Shown here piece after piece: positions 24,095-37,314 of a stretch of DNA of 64,000 nucleotides. This stretch comes from Clavelina lepadiformis (lineage: Eukaryota > Chordata > Ascidiacea > Aplousobranchia > Clavelinidae): positions 9,362,001-9,426,000 of the forward strand of contig NC_135244.1 of assembly GCF_947623445.1 (NCBI RefSeq), in the 5' to 3' direction. The notes beneath the pieces were generated by a model. The model was not told the DNA's origin, made no database searches, and saw nothing but the letters and a program-made list of their open reading frames with translations. The translations under genes and the position numbers were made by a program. Every line of letters begins with the position of its first letter. Position 1 is the first letter of the stretch.

Positions 24095-24895
24095 TTGCAC
24101 AACGTGCAGCGTATCATGATTATTGAACTTTTGTACATGATACTTCATATATTTTATTCAAAGCTTTTAAAAACAGAATCGTTTTCATTCATTTTATTTC
24201 TGGTAACTGATCATTTCTTTCTAAACATTTTTATAATAGCATTGCTACAGTGCACAATCAACAGTTTTTTTAAAGGCAATGTAGTAACAATGAAAATGTT
24301 ATATAGGTGTCTGCAACAACTGTTCCTCGATAAGTTAATTGTGATTTTGTCTTTATCAAATATTTATGTGGTTCATATTTTAATAATCTTAATGTTCCAT
24401 TTGACCTTTTAAAACTACTTTTTTCACTATATTGCAATATATTTTCTTTTTGCAGTCGATGTATACTAATTAGTATCTTTAGTGCTGTGTGATGTTAATT
24501 GTGTATATCCGCCCGTGCGTTTTAATTTGTACCTTTTCTATTTTGTAATACTTTTGACTGCCATACCGGAAGTAATTTCTTTCTTTGCCGTATGTGTTCT
24601 TGCAGTAGTAGATTCTAACTAGCAACAATATTTTGTTACATTGTGCAATGTTTTCTGTTTGTGTTGATAAATCAGCTTGTTATGGCTACTTTTATATGTT
24701 TTCTGATAGTATCTTGTTTTTTTTTGAATTGTTTGTTTCTTTAAATATTTTTATACTGTATCATGTAACTTACATTTGTTGTTCTCCTATAATTGCTTTT
24801 GCTTTAATACCTGTGGCGGTGTGCAGGAAAAGTAAATACAATCATATACTTGTCATGGAAAGAGTTATCTCGTTATAGATATAATTCACAGAAGC

Positions 24896-24901
24896 AATAA
24901 A
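24896..24901 (+). terminator. Likely polyadenylation signal of the IRAK4-like gene
   Basis: AATAAA about 800 bases after the stop codon. No earlier plus-strand consensus was found in the 3' flank, so a long 3' UTR (24095 to about 24920) is inferred. Confidence 0.4.
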
Positions 24902-25040
24902 TAGACTGTATTTGCAGGGTCTGCCGTCGTCAGGTATTGCAAACAACTTACCCGAAATCGAGCAGAATGATTTAGTAGTGGATAATGTTTTGCCTCACTT
25001 TTCGTTCCTTGTTAAGCAACGTATTTGTGCTTCGATTTTT

Positions 25041-25046
25041 TTTATT
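25041..25046 (-). terminator. Likely polyadenylation signal of the tetraspanin gene
   Basis: AATAAA on the minus strand, about 205 bases past the stop. It faces the opposite-strand signal at 24896, so the two convergent genes end about 140 bases apart. Confidence 0.45.
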
Positions 25047-25248
25047 TGTATCTATTGAACACGTTTGGTTGCGTAGTACGCTACGAAAAGCACGAACGCA
25101 AAAAAACATATCAGAGTGAAATCTTGCGCCGATAAAATCAAAATCACTGGTATATTATATGTTTGTTCATAACATCGCAGTATTTCACCTACCACGGCGA
25201 TTTTTACAAAAATTCCCCGTTTCAGAATAACCGTTAATGACAGAGGTA

Positions 25249-28200
25249 TCACGTGTTTGTCGGTCGGGGGTTTTCAGCGTTATTTTCGAAACACAATGTT
25301 GGCGAATCAGAGAGCTTTGGTCTCGGTAAATTTTCAACTTGGATATCATTTTCTGCTTTCTTCACACTCCCTAATGTACTGCCAAGCTTTTTAAAACTAA
25401 CAAGCTGGGTGACATCTTGCGGCCTTTGATTGACATTTTTGTCAAGAATTGGTTCCCTTTCGTGGCCAACATTAGCATTACTCATTGTGTTTATGGATGT
25501 CCGGGATTTGTGTATTGTATGTAAGTTGTCCTTAGTTTTCATGGGTGAATGTGCGCTTCGTTCGCTCACTGTTGCACCAACTCCATAGTCACGATCAATC
25601 GCAAAACGCGTTTTAGCCTCTGCAGATGCGTTTTGCAAACTTTCTCCATCGCAGTCCCAGCCGTTTTTTATCAGAAAAGAGCTGCAGCTTCGTGTTAAAC
25701 GTGAATATTCCCCGATGCCGCTTTTTTGGATCAACTCTGCTTGAGCACTGTTGCTTTTTTCAATACAATGATCCTGCGCATGCTTTGTGCTTTCGTTTAG
25801 CAAGTCACATTTAGGCGACTGGGTTGCACCAACCCAATTTGAAAGAGGCGTTGTCAAATACTGTGTCTTAACATGTCGTGGGTACGCTGCAGGTTCATTT
25901 CGAATATTGCACAAGTACCTATTATTTGTACATCCAACACTTCGGTTACTGCTAGATCGTGCGCCATCGCTTCTCGTTGGAATATATCTGCTGATGTCGC
26001 GATATTTGTGACCGTCGTATACAGCAAGTGTGGGAAAGTAATAAACTGAAAAATCGAAATTTTATTGACAGTAGATGTAAACACTGACCTAATTTAATGG
26101 AAAGTATGGTTGAAATTTGGAAATCGTTATGCGGTAACGTATTACAGTATTACTTCAAGCAAATGAGTAATACTATAGAACTGGATAATGTTTTGAATGA
26201 AAACGTTTTATTTAAAATAGAAAATAAGATAAAAACTTGCCTTCAGATGTGTTGTCAAGTTTTACGCCTTTTCTGTGCGTAACGTGATACTGTCGTTGTG
26301 GATGACTGCCGTGTTTAACGTCAATGTCGTATCCATCATATTGAGTTTTCACAGCAAAGCAGAAGGTTAGCCATAGTTTAAGTGTTAAAATCATGGCCAC
26401 AACCTGCAAATAATTTGTACTATAATCTTGAAAAAAATCAGTAAAACATGGCTGTATAGGTTCTTTAATTTCAACTCTTAATTTTTATATTAAAAATCAT
26501 TTGCAACATTAATAATTCTAATATAATGACTAGCTAATTTTTAAGTTTGTGTATACACTGCTTTTGGGCTGTCAAACATGAAAATAGCATAATATTTTAT
26601 ACAATAACGTTGTTTTTGTCTAAACAAAAATTGCTCTCTTTTTAGGCTAAAAAATTGAAAAATATGTTACCAGGGCTTTATATAAAAGGAAATGGGTTTT
26701 TCGTTTTTACTATCCAGTATTAAACCTATTAATGTAACCTATACCAACGAAAGTTAATAGATTACAAAAATCGGCAAGATCTTCTGTTTTCAGTAAGTTG
26801 TAAAAGTTACCGAATTTTATAGTATTTTGGTAAGTTGAATTATATATGGATAGCCTACCTATACTTTACATAACGGTTACTATTTGGCAGCGAGACCGTT
26901 TTATTGAGCCATTGACAGCATTGGTTTATAGCTCGTAGAATGACTCCGTAAATCATCCGTTGAATTTCTGACATCATTCCTATAGTTGTCACGATTTTAT
27001 GAGTTCACAAATAACTTCACTACGGACCGCGTTCGGCAGAAAAATACCAAGAAACCGACTAGCTATTGACAAATGATTTGCGACATGAGGAAATCTAAAG
27101 TTTTATACCTGTGCTAACGCGTTTCTAGTGAAGAAGAAAGGTGATAAAACTGTCAAAAATATTTTGAAAGAAACTGTATCTGTTTACAAAACTTGCAGAA
27201 TGAATCTCACTAAATAACTACGAATGATCGACCTTGTATGGTTTATACATTATACTATTATACTATTTTGATGTATTGACATAGCTTACTCGCAAGAGTC
27301 ATGCACAACCACGCTAATGAATGATGTTTTGTCAAACTTTATACTTTTGATGAAGTTTACTAGCCTACACTAGAAATTTGTTTCAATAGTCATTTTTGGT
27401 TGAAGCATTAGATCATTGAACAGGAACCTATACTTATAAGGGAAACGATGAACTTATCTATATATGCATAGCCTACCTGGATAATACCCATTATGGCAGT
27501 GAGATAAGGAATCGACTTCATGTAAGGAGACGAGCTAAGATACTGGAGTAACTTTTCGCCACAACCTTCCATTATGCCGAAGTCATGTGCACATTGTATG
27601 CGCTCTATGTTGTAAGGACAGCATGAACGTAAAAGGTCTGGGTGGCTCTGCAACCAATCTTCAAACGAATCCACCCCGCAACACTGAAACTAAGTAAACA
27701 CAAACTTGTATTCCAAACCTTGTGACGAAAATGTATCAGTACATTATTAATTCCAACTCCCACTCACTAGAAATTGTTACCGATACAAGGTCCTCACACC
27801 ACACATTCATTAGTAGCATAAATCTTCACCAAGCAACAAACCTCACGTTGCACTTCTTTCCAGGCTGAAGTGAACCACAATGCTGATGGATTCTCTCCTT
27901 CGTATTTGTCAATGTTAATTTTGAGCTGTTCTATATCAGTTTCGTTGTAGCTCAAATCATAATCCACCATTCGCCAAATCCCGGCGCTCAGTTCAACACA
28001 AAAGGTGACCAGAAGTGAAAAAAAAAACTAAAAAAACAAAAAAGTGTCTATCATTAGGACTACTTTCTATAATTCCAAGGCTATAGTTACATTGGTTAGC
28101 CATATGTGCCAAAATTCGTTTTTATTTTCGGCGTGTTCACGAATTACATGCACGTTCGCAATTTGCGAGAGCTTATGTATGACAATTTTCTTGGCCGAAA

Positions 28201-30758
28201 GATTCAAAATAACGATTTCATAAAATGCTTGCACGATAAATTAATTATCGTTGAAAAAACTTGGCTGTGTTGACCAAACGGTTCATTACTATACGCCAGG
28301 GCTACTCAACTATTCTTAGCAAAGGTCCAGTTACAAAAGTTCAAAATTGGCTTAGGTCCGTTATAACTCTCATGAAATAACTTACAGTCGTACAAATGTA
28401 TTAAAAATACGGTATATAATATAATAATTCTCTGGATGGGTATTAATTTACCACTTACATACTCGCTGATTAATTGAATAAGCAGGAATAAGAAAACTAA
28501 TGATGAACGATTTCATTTGCGTAAATGCTGAGACAGATAAGGTCCGGATTCAACACTCAAAAGGTCCGCATTCGGACCGCGGTCCGCCAGTTGAGTAGCC
28601 CTGCTATATGCTCTTGTAAATTGTGAACGCGTTGAAAAAGCAAATTTTAACACGTATACATACGAGAAGCATAAACACTTATACGCGTCAAAACTCAGAA
28701 ACAACTTTTGTTTGTTATAAGGAAAAGAATTAAGAAAAATGAAATGAATTTATAGTAATCTCAAAATTTTTGTAAATCCGATTTTAGCCTATAGCGATAG
28801 GTTTATGTCTGTACGTGTTTCGTGGTACCAGTGACGCTACAAATAGACAAATCGACTTTAATCGATAATAGTCGACTGGATGTCCACAAAACTTTTGGAA
28901 TTGTTTTTCACTATTTTCAGGATACATTTGATGATGGTGAAACGTGCATTTAGTTGAGAACACTAGTGTTTAAGAGATGCTATAAGCTTAATACTGCTTT
29001 GTATTGCCGATCGCTCGCTGTGGCCATGTTTCTCTTCCTGCTCTGAGACGCGATCTATGATCCCAATATGACAAGTACAGTATTTAATTGCTTTTGGATA
29101 GCAGTGAAGGATTAGTTGAATGTGTTAATATCACGTAAATATACATAATCAAATTTTACATTTGTTTTATATTTAATTCAGTACACGCCTGGTTCATGCA
29201 GATAGGGTTGGTTTGACTTACCCATCCTAATAGTATCTGACTCTCTGTGAAGGCGCCACAGCATCCCAAACAACCAATGACAAAAACGAAACAAGATACA
29301 GTTATCAACACGGGAAGAATGACAGGGAAAAAGACGTCTAGATAAAAATCTCCCGAAGTTGTGTTTTCAGTAACAATAACAACGTGGCTCAAGTTGTCTC
29401 GTATCACGGTAACAACTCCAAGGATTGCTATACTGACCACCTGAAAACATGTTATTTATTACAGCAACCTCAGATTTGAACATCTTGTTATAATGTTAAT
29501 CCATTATGATCAACTGGATATGCCGGGAGCTTTACGGACAAGATAATGTACAGCTATTAATTAAATGACGGATTTTAGCTTCTTGGATGATGTTGCGCGA
29601 ATATGCAAATGAAAATCTTGTAAAAGTATGTAATAGATACAAGTCATGTACTTTACCGTAGGCTGCTTTCTCACCCCACTATACAAATACCCAAACGTGT
29701 TTTCTGACTCAGAAATGAAAACATTACATTTGATGGTATGATATATCGGGTCTCACTGGATTAGATATTAACTTATACGAATTGTAGTACATTCTCATCG
29801 TTTTGCTAAGATTATAATATCGACGGCAAACAACCTTATCAAACGAACGTGAGTTAATGCTTTTAAGGAAAATTTTTTTCGCCATTGTGAGCAAGCACCT
29901 GGACCAAATTTTGAAATCAATAGCCTGTACGTGAATGAAGTCAATTATTATCTGTTAGATACGAAAAGCACTTGTCAATTTTCAAAATGAATCGACCGAT
30001 GTTTGAAATTATTTCTTTATATGCTTTTCATAGCTGCTATGATTTGCTATGCTATGACATAGCAGATATAAAGTATACACATTGCTTACTGTTTAAAATA
30101 AATTACAACCATTTTTATACATGTGTTTTGTAGTGTGGACTAGTGGTAATTCATAACACATATAACGAAAGGTAATATAGGTTTTTATAGATTACTTTTG
30201 ATGCAAGTCAAAATATCAGTGACATTTTGGCCAAACCACAATCATAAAATCAACCAAATCATTTTAAAATTAGTTAAAGTTTTTGACATGTTTTGTGGAC
30301 AACTATAATGGAAATATTAAGATGATATCTGGTGATGCCAATCTACACTACAATGTATTTAACGAGATCCTCTACTGAAGCATATTCTAAACACTTGTCG
30401 ACTATAATTGGTTATGTGTAAATTCATCTAATTAGACATGAGCTATGCTCAAGGCCTGTACACCTGCTATCTAAAATTGGACATGTTAAATTTCACAGTT
30501 CAAATCGGTCTCTGTAAACTGTAGGCAAGAGTGTTAGCAAACAATTTCGTGGCACCAGCCAGTCAAAAATCAATTAAATATCAAAAGCTCTTTTTGCTTT
30601 TCGGGCCACTTGTGTTAAGACTGTGTCTTCTTTACAAGCAAAAAGTTTGCTGATTTATGGACTTGGGGTTCAACATCATAATGCTTGCTTACCCAAAGTA
30701 TAACAACAAGTACGGCTATGGTGCATTTGATTCCGCGAATGACGCTGTGCTTTTTCAT
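25249..30758 (-). CDS. Tetraspanin with a ~300-residue C-terminal cytoplasmic tail
   Basis: Six exons in phase: 30758-30693, 29440-29222, 28027-27842, 27689-27477, 26403-26241 and 26045-25249, giving 547 residues. Exon 1 encodes TM1 (KCTIAVLVVILW). Exon 2 encodes the rest of TM1, the small loop and TM2-3 with the tetraspanin signature GCLGCCGAFTES. Exons 3-4 encode TM3 and the large loop, with FQCCGVDS, RSCCP, IQC and EGCGE (six cysteines). TM4 is built across exons 4 and 5 (PYLTAIMGIIQ joined to VVAMILTLKLWLTFCFAV). Known tetraspanins usually have short tails, but here exons 5-6 continue for about 300 polar, low-cysteine residues (for example YDGHKYRDISRYIPTRSD and the C-terminal RPTNT). Intron 5 has a GC donor (GAAG/GCAAGT) and a TTTTTCAG acceptor; intron 3 has a weak GTTTGT donor. 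Subfamily not assigned. Likely a plasma-membrane scaffold with a protein-binding tail. Confidence 0.88.
28297..28603. mobile_element. hAT-type MITE in tetraspanin intron 2
   Basis: Terminal inverted repeats CAGGGCTACTCAACT and AGTTGAGTAGCCCTG. Flanking 8-mers CTATACGC and CTATATGC match at seven of eight positions. Subterminal GGTCCG motifs at both ends; no transposase. Confidence 0.88.
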
Positions 30759-32430
30759 GCTAAAGGCTGCTTATAGTAGCTTAAACCCTTAGATTTCTAC
30801 CACAAGATTTTACTTAGATTTATGCAGCATATATTTTTAGTCATTTCCATTAACTTCACTGTAAATCATACAAAACATTGAAAGGTTAGTGAAATGAAGG
30901 TTTCATGATCGTATTACATCAAAATCTACGGCTCTACTCTTTTGTTAATAATAAAAATTAAACCACAGCTTGCATAAACACTCGTCTCTTTTGCATGATT
31001 CCATTACTTCCGAGCCACAGTCGAAGGTTAAAGTTTTGTTTCGACTTTCACTACCTCGTCTTTCATACGATGCTAGCAACTAGACGTTAATGTGTCACGA
31101 AAACACATACATATATCAAACTCAGCCCCGTTTTGTTTACTGAAGCACTCTGCTCTGGCATATGTAAACGCACATTCTGTTACTGATAAACTACACCAAT
31201 CATTTATTGCGACGTCAAAACGGTCGACATAATTATCAAGCGGACCCCATCATAAGTTCAATAAATTGATGACAAGACCCGTCGTAAAAGCGTGAGCTTG
31301 TTTACCAGAGCACATTCGGGAATGTGCGCGCGTAAGGCATCAGGAAATTTGTAAAGTTATATCGTATATAAGAAAAGCTATAACTTTAACTGATTTTTAC
31401 CATAGGTTTGATTGCTTTTTCTTTGATTCAGGCCTATATACGAAAACTCATTTATCATACTTATACACACTTTAGAAATGAATTGAATACACCAAATTTT
31501 CTAGGTTGCTGTTGTTATCCGACCTGCTTCGCGTTCCGAGATATGATAAGAACGAAATACTTATATACAGTACTGACACATTTTACTTTGTTAAACTAAG
31601 TTAACTATAATTTTAGAATGTAGTAGTCCGATATTGGCGAAATAGCACAAATAACAGATCAATGCTAACAAACTAAGTCCCAATAAAGATATTTTAATTT
31701 GGTCACTAAACCGAGTTCTAAACAAACACCTAGCGATAAACAGAAATTGCATCATAGGAATAAGGTAAATGGTAAAACCGGGATTTTGACAGCTTTAGAG
31801 ATCATTAATCATTATTGGTTTGTAGGTATAAAGTTCCCCGACACAACTTGGTTAACACACAATTTTGACAACGTACTTTTAATAAAAAAGAAATCACAAC
31901 TGTTAATTCGGCTACATTTGAAGATCTACCAACGCAATGTTTCCCAAACGTTTTTTCCCCATTCACTACACTTGATTTTAAAACATGTCTTACAACCCAT
32001 CAGAACTCTTTACAACGTGTTTAATTGACTATCAATATAGGCGCAGGATGCCGTTGTAAGAGTTCTATTTCCTCAAAATATAATGATTGTTCAGCATGAG
32101 TGGATCAGCTACCCAAAGATCTAAAATCAAGAAGGGTAGGCCTTCCAATGCTTTTGTTAAGAGTCATATCTTCGACTAACATTATACAAATTGAGAAAGG
32201 CTAACTACACTTGAAATGAAACTTAAATAAGTTAAATATAACTTACATCCATCTTAATAACTTAAATCTAACACTGACTAAACGTTATTACAAAAGTTTA
32301 AATTTTTTCATAATACTTTAAGAAGAGCCAAGGGAATGGGCATAGAAGGTTAACTAACAAAGCTAAACTTAACTAAACCTAAATATTCTAACTCAATACC
32401 TTTAACAGTGAATAAACATCGAAAGCTTTA
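30759..32430. other. Intergenic, no gene seen
   Basis: Upstream of the tetraspanin start. The 109-codon frame at 31699-32028 has no family resemblance. The tetraspanin promoter should lie just above 30758. Confidence 0.4.
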
Positions 32431-33010
32431 GCACAGTAAAGGTTTCTTGGCATTCATCTGAGTGAAAACTTATCATGGAAATGCCATATGGCGTCGATAT
32501 TACGGAAAATCAAAATGAACATGGGTGCAGTGATAAAAATTAAACAGTACTTAAATCATGGTAACTTACTGATTTTGTATAATAGTTTAATAGAATCTCA
32601 CTTACGCAACTGTATCTCTATTTGGTGTCATGGACAAAATACCTTGAAAAAGCGTATGCAAAAAGCATGCGATAAGTTTCGTTCGTGGAATGATATTGAG
32701 TTTATCTTCTAACTTAATATCAAACACTTGGGCACAGGTATTGTTATTTGGTCAATAAATGACTTGTTATCTCTGGAGAGCGACATCTTTATGCACAGAT
32801 GCGTCAATAAAAACTTGCCATATTTATTCGACAATCTCTTTGAAATTAACAATAACATTTACTCAATCGGCACAAGAAGCAAAAATAAACTGTTTTTACC
32901 ACACTGCAGCCAAAGCATTATGCAGCAGAAAATAAAATTTTTTGGTGTTAAATTTTGGAATGTTTTGCCTGAACCAATAAAAGATCTTCATAAATTTGCA
33001 TAGACTTTAA
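32431..33010 (+). pseudogene. CR1/L2-like non-LTR retrotransposon, C-terminal RT fragment
   Basis: The frame reads FLGIHLSENLSWK, then ILYNSLIESHLRNCISIW, LQK-like KRMQKACDKF and, after a stop at 32712, LLSLESDIFMHRCVNKNLPY, IYSIGTRSKNK and KFWNVLPEPIKDL. This order (LG..L...LSW, LY.SL..PHL.YC...W, RSK, WN.LP..IK) is the 3' end of CR1/L2/Jockey-type reverse transcriptases. The 5' part is missing and at least one stop or frameshift interrupts it. A close inverted copy lies at 55135-55440. Confidence 0.85.
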
Positions 33011-33539
33011 AAAGTCACCAACAAATAGCCTTCAGTCATAAGCTTTTTTATTTCTTTAACCTATTTAAAATACTTTTTTATTTAATCTAATATAGCAAAT
33101 ATATATAGGATAGCACACACCTCTTGAATATAGACTGCCGAGCTTTTCTTTTCTTTCTTCTGTCAAATTTTATTCATCGGGGCTGCGCAGAATTCAGTTG
33201 GGATGAAATCATTTGTCTTCATAAGCTGGCACGGCATTTTCACAATCATCAGTAAAATTTGACATGACCATCGTATCGGGTATTCTTCTTTACTGGCCGT
33301 GATGATTCTGAATCAAGGATCTCTTATGGGTGAAATTGACTAGGCCTACATACATTGCTGCTTTCTGTTATTATGTATCGTAATATGTCATTGTAACATA
33401 GTTATCGTAATCGCTTGTGAGAACTGTGTTTACGCCATAGTCGGCGTACCCACTATTCATCACATCATACCGTAGCTGAAGGGAATGTAGAGGCATGATT
33501 TCCTAATGGAAATATTATAGTTTTTATTTGATTCGTACT

Positions 33540-33920
33540 CTTGTGGGTCTCAATATTGTGCCCTCTTTTGGCCACAGAAACGGGATTTCGTATCCTAGGA
33601 TGGAGTTTATTTTGTGCGGTTTTCTTTAATCATTGACTTGTTGTGCACTTAAGATATTCATTGTCATTTTTGTCAAACCATGTCACTTCTTATATTTATT
33701 TTGGTTGTTAATATCCGTGCTTTTAATGTTAGAGAACATGTCATGTTGTTGTCATGTTGTCAACATGTTACAGAACATTTTAAATTCGCTAAACTTAAGA
33801 GTTATGTTGCAGGTTGGCCATGCTAACCAACTATCTTACAGCACAATCTCATTATCGCTATCTTGCATGTTTAAAGCCCTTGGGCTTTGCCACTTTTGCC
33901 TGTTCGTTAATTGTCCGTGC
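33540..33920 (+). repeat. Diverged dispersed repeat, related to 57600-58130
   Basis: Shared blocks in the same order: TTGGCCACAGA, CCTAGGATGG/CCTTAGGATGG, ACTTGTTGT and TTTAAAGCCCTTGGGCTTTG. A third, shorter match lies at 35735-35830. Family unknown. Confidence 0.45.
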
Positions 33921-35974
33921 GCATGTGTTTTATTGTGCTATAACTACAACGGTTAACATCCTAACTTTCGTTTCGTACAGTAAATGACGAAAAATAAACA
34001 ATGTAATACATCATCGCTGGGACTACTTTTATTAATCGGATGTTTTATTTGGATCGTTCTACTTTATAGTTATTCGTAATAATGGTTATGTGGCAGCCTA
34101 TAACCATAGTAGGCTATTCTCTCTGTACAAAGTACTATACTGGTATAGCTGATAAGTGATAACAATGATTTTCATTGTCAACCATGACATGGCTTTCCAT
34201 ATCATGGACGTTTCATGACTTGGCAAGATTTTCCATGGCTTCCCAGTGGCTGAACACGGGCCGCTTTTTTGTTGGGAGCCCATGCCCATCGCTTAAGTTT
34301 TATCTAACCAGTCTGCTATTGAAATGACAAGGCGAGGTAAATTAACACCAGTAATTATAGGGAAAGTTTTCTCTGCAAATTGACAGCAAATTGCAAGACA
34401 TTCATTATTGCGTGCAAGAGAAAAGTGATAATTTAAAATAAAATTACAAAGCAACTCACGCCAAAAATGATAGTCTCTATTCAGCCGGGGAAGTTTTAGT
34501 GTTTATTTTTGTATCCATGATTCCATGTTCGATTTACAATTCGAGTTGGGTGAAGCTCAATTGGTGTAGTTATAGACTCCAGGCTTAATCGATTAGGGTT
34601 GTAAAGTACGGTCTACCCGCTTTTGAAATCTTGACCCCACTGGCACTAATGTCTGGGAGTGCAAGCTTGGGAAAGAATAGGAAAATCTACGTGCCTTACT
34701 TTCTATAGTGGAAAGTTTGTTTGATGCAGGCAAAAGGATCCCACTAAAAATCCGAAAGGTTGAAACGAAGAAAATAGGTCTATAGTTGGAAAACACTGTT
34801 TTAAATTTCAGCCCGTTCAAGCTTTTAATGAGTCCTGCGCAGAAATTCGGCTTTTACGCAAATTATGGAATTACATTTATTGACCTGCAATACTTGTAGA
34901 AGTTGTAGCTATGACTCACTGAAAGCAGATTTTCCAATTGGGCTTGCTTTCAAGGACTTTACCTTCAGCCTTGAAAAGTGCCCATAAGTGGTTGGACCGT
35001 TCTACCGGACTGCAGAGTATGGCCGCAAGATCTTGTGCACCAAGCAACCAAAAATGAACAGAGCGGTGCGCAAAAATGCTTACATGCAATCAAAGCCCGT
35101 ACTTATTGGTGCGCAATCACACAGTTTGACTTATTCAATCTGTAAAGGGTGCCACTATTTCACTGCAAAAAATCGTGCATTCAAAGATTATTCTTCACAG
35201 TTTCTTGTCAACCTAACTTAAATGTAATTACATAGTAGCCTAAATCTATCTTCTAATCTAAATCTAACTAAAATCGACTTTTTGCATGGCTTTTCTCCTT
35301 TTATTCCGAAAGAGGGGTTGCTTTTCAGCACTACCATCTACATTGAACAGCATTGGCATCTTTATTCGTACAGCATTGTCTATGTACCAAAGAAAATTCC
35401 GTCTTGCAATGAGCAGTATTATCATCACATCATTCAAAGACTATTATTGGTGTGCATTTTTGCAGTACAAACTCGGGTTTATCATCAACACCTTTCATCA
35501 GTGTTATGGCCACCAGAAACCGGGTTCCTGGGAAAAGAAACCCTAGGGATAGGGTTTCTTTCAAGGTGGGTTTTCTTTTCCCATCCACTGATATACAGCG
35601 TTAAAGCGATTTTCAATCATCTGTTGCTTGAACACACCACCAGCTCATCTGTTTAATTTTGCTTTTTTTCAACTTATGTTTTGTGGATTTGACTAATTAT
35701 GGGCTTAGTGGCTGTACTAGTTGTTATCAGCGATTATTACCTGTATTCTTTTTGAGCACGTTTTAAGCCTTTTCGACTTTGCCACTTTTTCCTGTTCAAT
35801 GGTGTGTGCTAGTAGCATCTGGTGTAGCTAGTAGCATCTGCCAGTAGCTTAATTTTTCATCCCCACCGTGGTTTTGACGAAAAAAATGATTAATTGAACT
35901 TAATCGCCTATCTTTAACAACAAGCTGCCTGACCTACATATGGTGAAATAGTCACTTCTGCAAGTTTGTAAATC

Positions 35975-36120
35975 AATTGAAAATTGAGTGCACAGAAGTT
36001 TTGTCCAAGACTTTTAAGTGCAAAATAACACACTGTAAGTGAGGTACTGGAGCTCATGAAAAGCAGTTATTGAGTGCACCTATGCCAAACTGGCAGTTCT
36101 GCAGCCGTACTGGAAAGTTT
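35975..36120 (+). repeat. Dispersed repeat pair, copy 1
   Basis: Matches the reverse complement of 56885-57030. Shared blocks are GTGCACAGAA, AAGTG(T/C)AAAATAAC and the 28-base stretch around TTGAGTGCACCTATGCCAAACT. Family unknown. Confidence 0.65.
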
Positions 36121-37314
36121 GCTTTTAGTTTGCCGAAATGCCCGATAAATGTAATACCAAAGTTTGCGCCATACTGGCGTAAGGCTTATAATTTAGAGTA
36201 GACTAGAGATTGAAACGACAATAGACCCTTTCGGAGTGACTGCTGCCATTTTTTGGGTGGCAAGATTTTTTCACTCACCTATAGGCCTATTTACCAATCA
36301 AAATTATCAACCAGCTTTCAATCTTTTTAAAATTGCAAAGGTTTCGAACAGGTATAGGTAGCATATGATTTCTTTACACAGTTAAGATAAAATATCGAAG
36401 TTCTAAAGGTTGTCTAGTTTTTACAGTACCCTGGCTAAATGATTGTTTGTTCAGTTGACAATCGGAATCTAGGTCACAATGGATTGTTGACTGTTGATGG
36501 TTAATTAGCGCAGTATTAGTCTTACTTAGGAACAACACCTTGATTTTTCGCTAGTTAGGTCTAATGCTTATTTTGCTTACATTCGCCTACTGCCATCTGG
36601 AACAAAAGAGCACAAACCAGCAGAGAGATACACAAGATATAATTTTTGTCTAAACACACAATCACCACCAAGGTGAATGTTTGTTAGTTAATAATCACCA
36701 GCAATGCTTCAGTTGTAAAATTATTATTCACTCATAACTTGTCATAGCTTAGAGCCTTAAAATGTTACAGCCAACATTTCTACTACTAATTCATATAGTT
36801 CTCCCAGTGCTAATTCCATCCTTCGAACTTTTTACTTTGAAATCCACTTTCGAACTTTGTGTTTTTGTACCATGACACACTCCGTATATATAACCTTTGT
36901 AGTATGCTAAGTTTTACTCAGTTACGGCTTTGATCATCTGATAATATGTGATTTCTTTGTAGTTGTGATCTACCCACTGGCTATTACATCTCCTTGCATG
37001 ATTTTCCGAGTAGATAAATTCTTGTTGTGATTATCTTTGGTTATTGGCGCCAGTTAAATAGAGCATCCATTGATTACCGTTTTGCACTTTCAAAGTACAA
37101 ACGTGTTTGTAAAACTTGTAAAATTGCAGCATAATGCTGTTTGACAAATTAATTGTATAGTTTTTAATGTTGACAATGTTGCACGATTGCCCGGCAATCG
37201 TCTGATGATGCATTGTACTGGTCACGTGATGCACTGGCTGAATCGTCACAGTACCTTATATCCTACACATTGGTTTCGTTCGACATGAGGTCACATTACG
37301 TTGTCAACGTAGCA

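Noticed and set aside
26212..26409. Frame that looks like a secreted protein start with signal peptide
   Set aside because: It is the tetraspanin TM4 exon: a TTTGCAG acceptor precedes it and its phase continues exon 4 exactly.
31699..32028. 109-codon frame upstream of the CR1/L2-like fragment
   Set aside because: No retroelement or cellular motif recognised; composition is consistent with chance.
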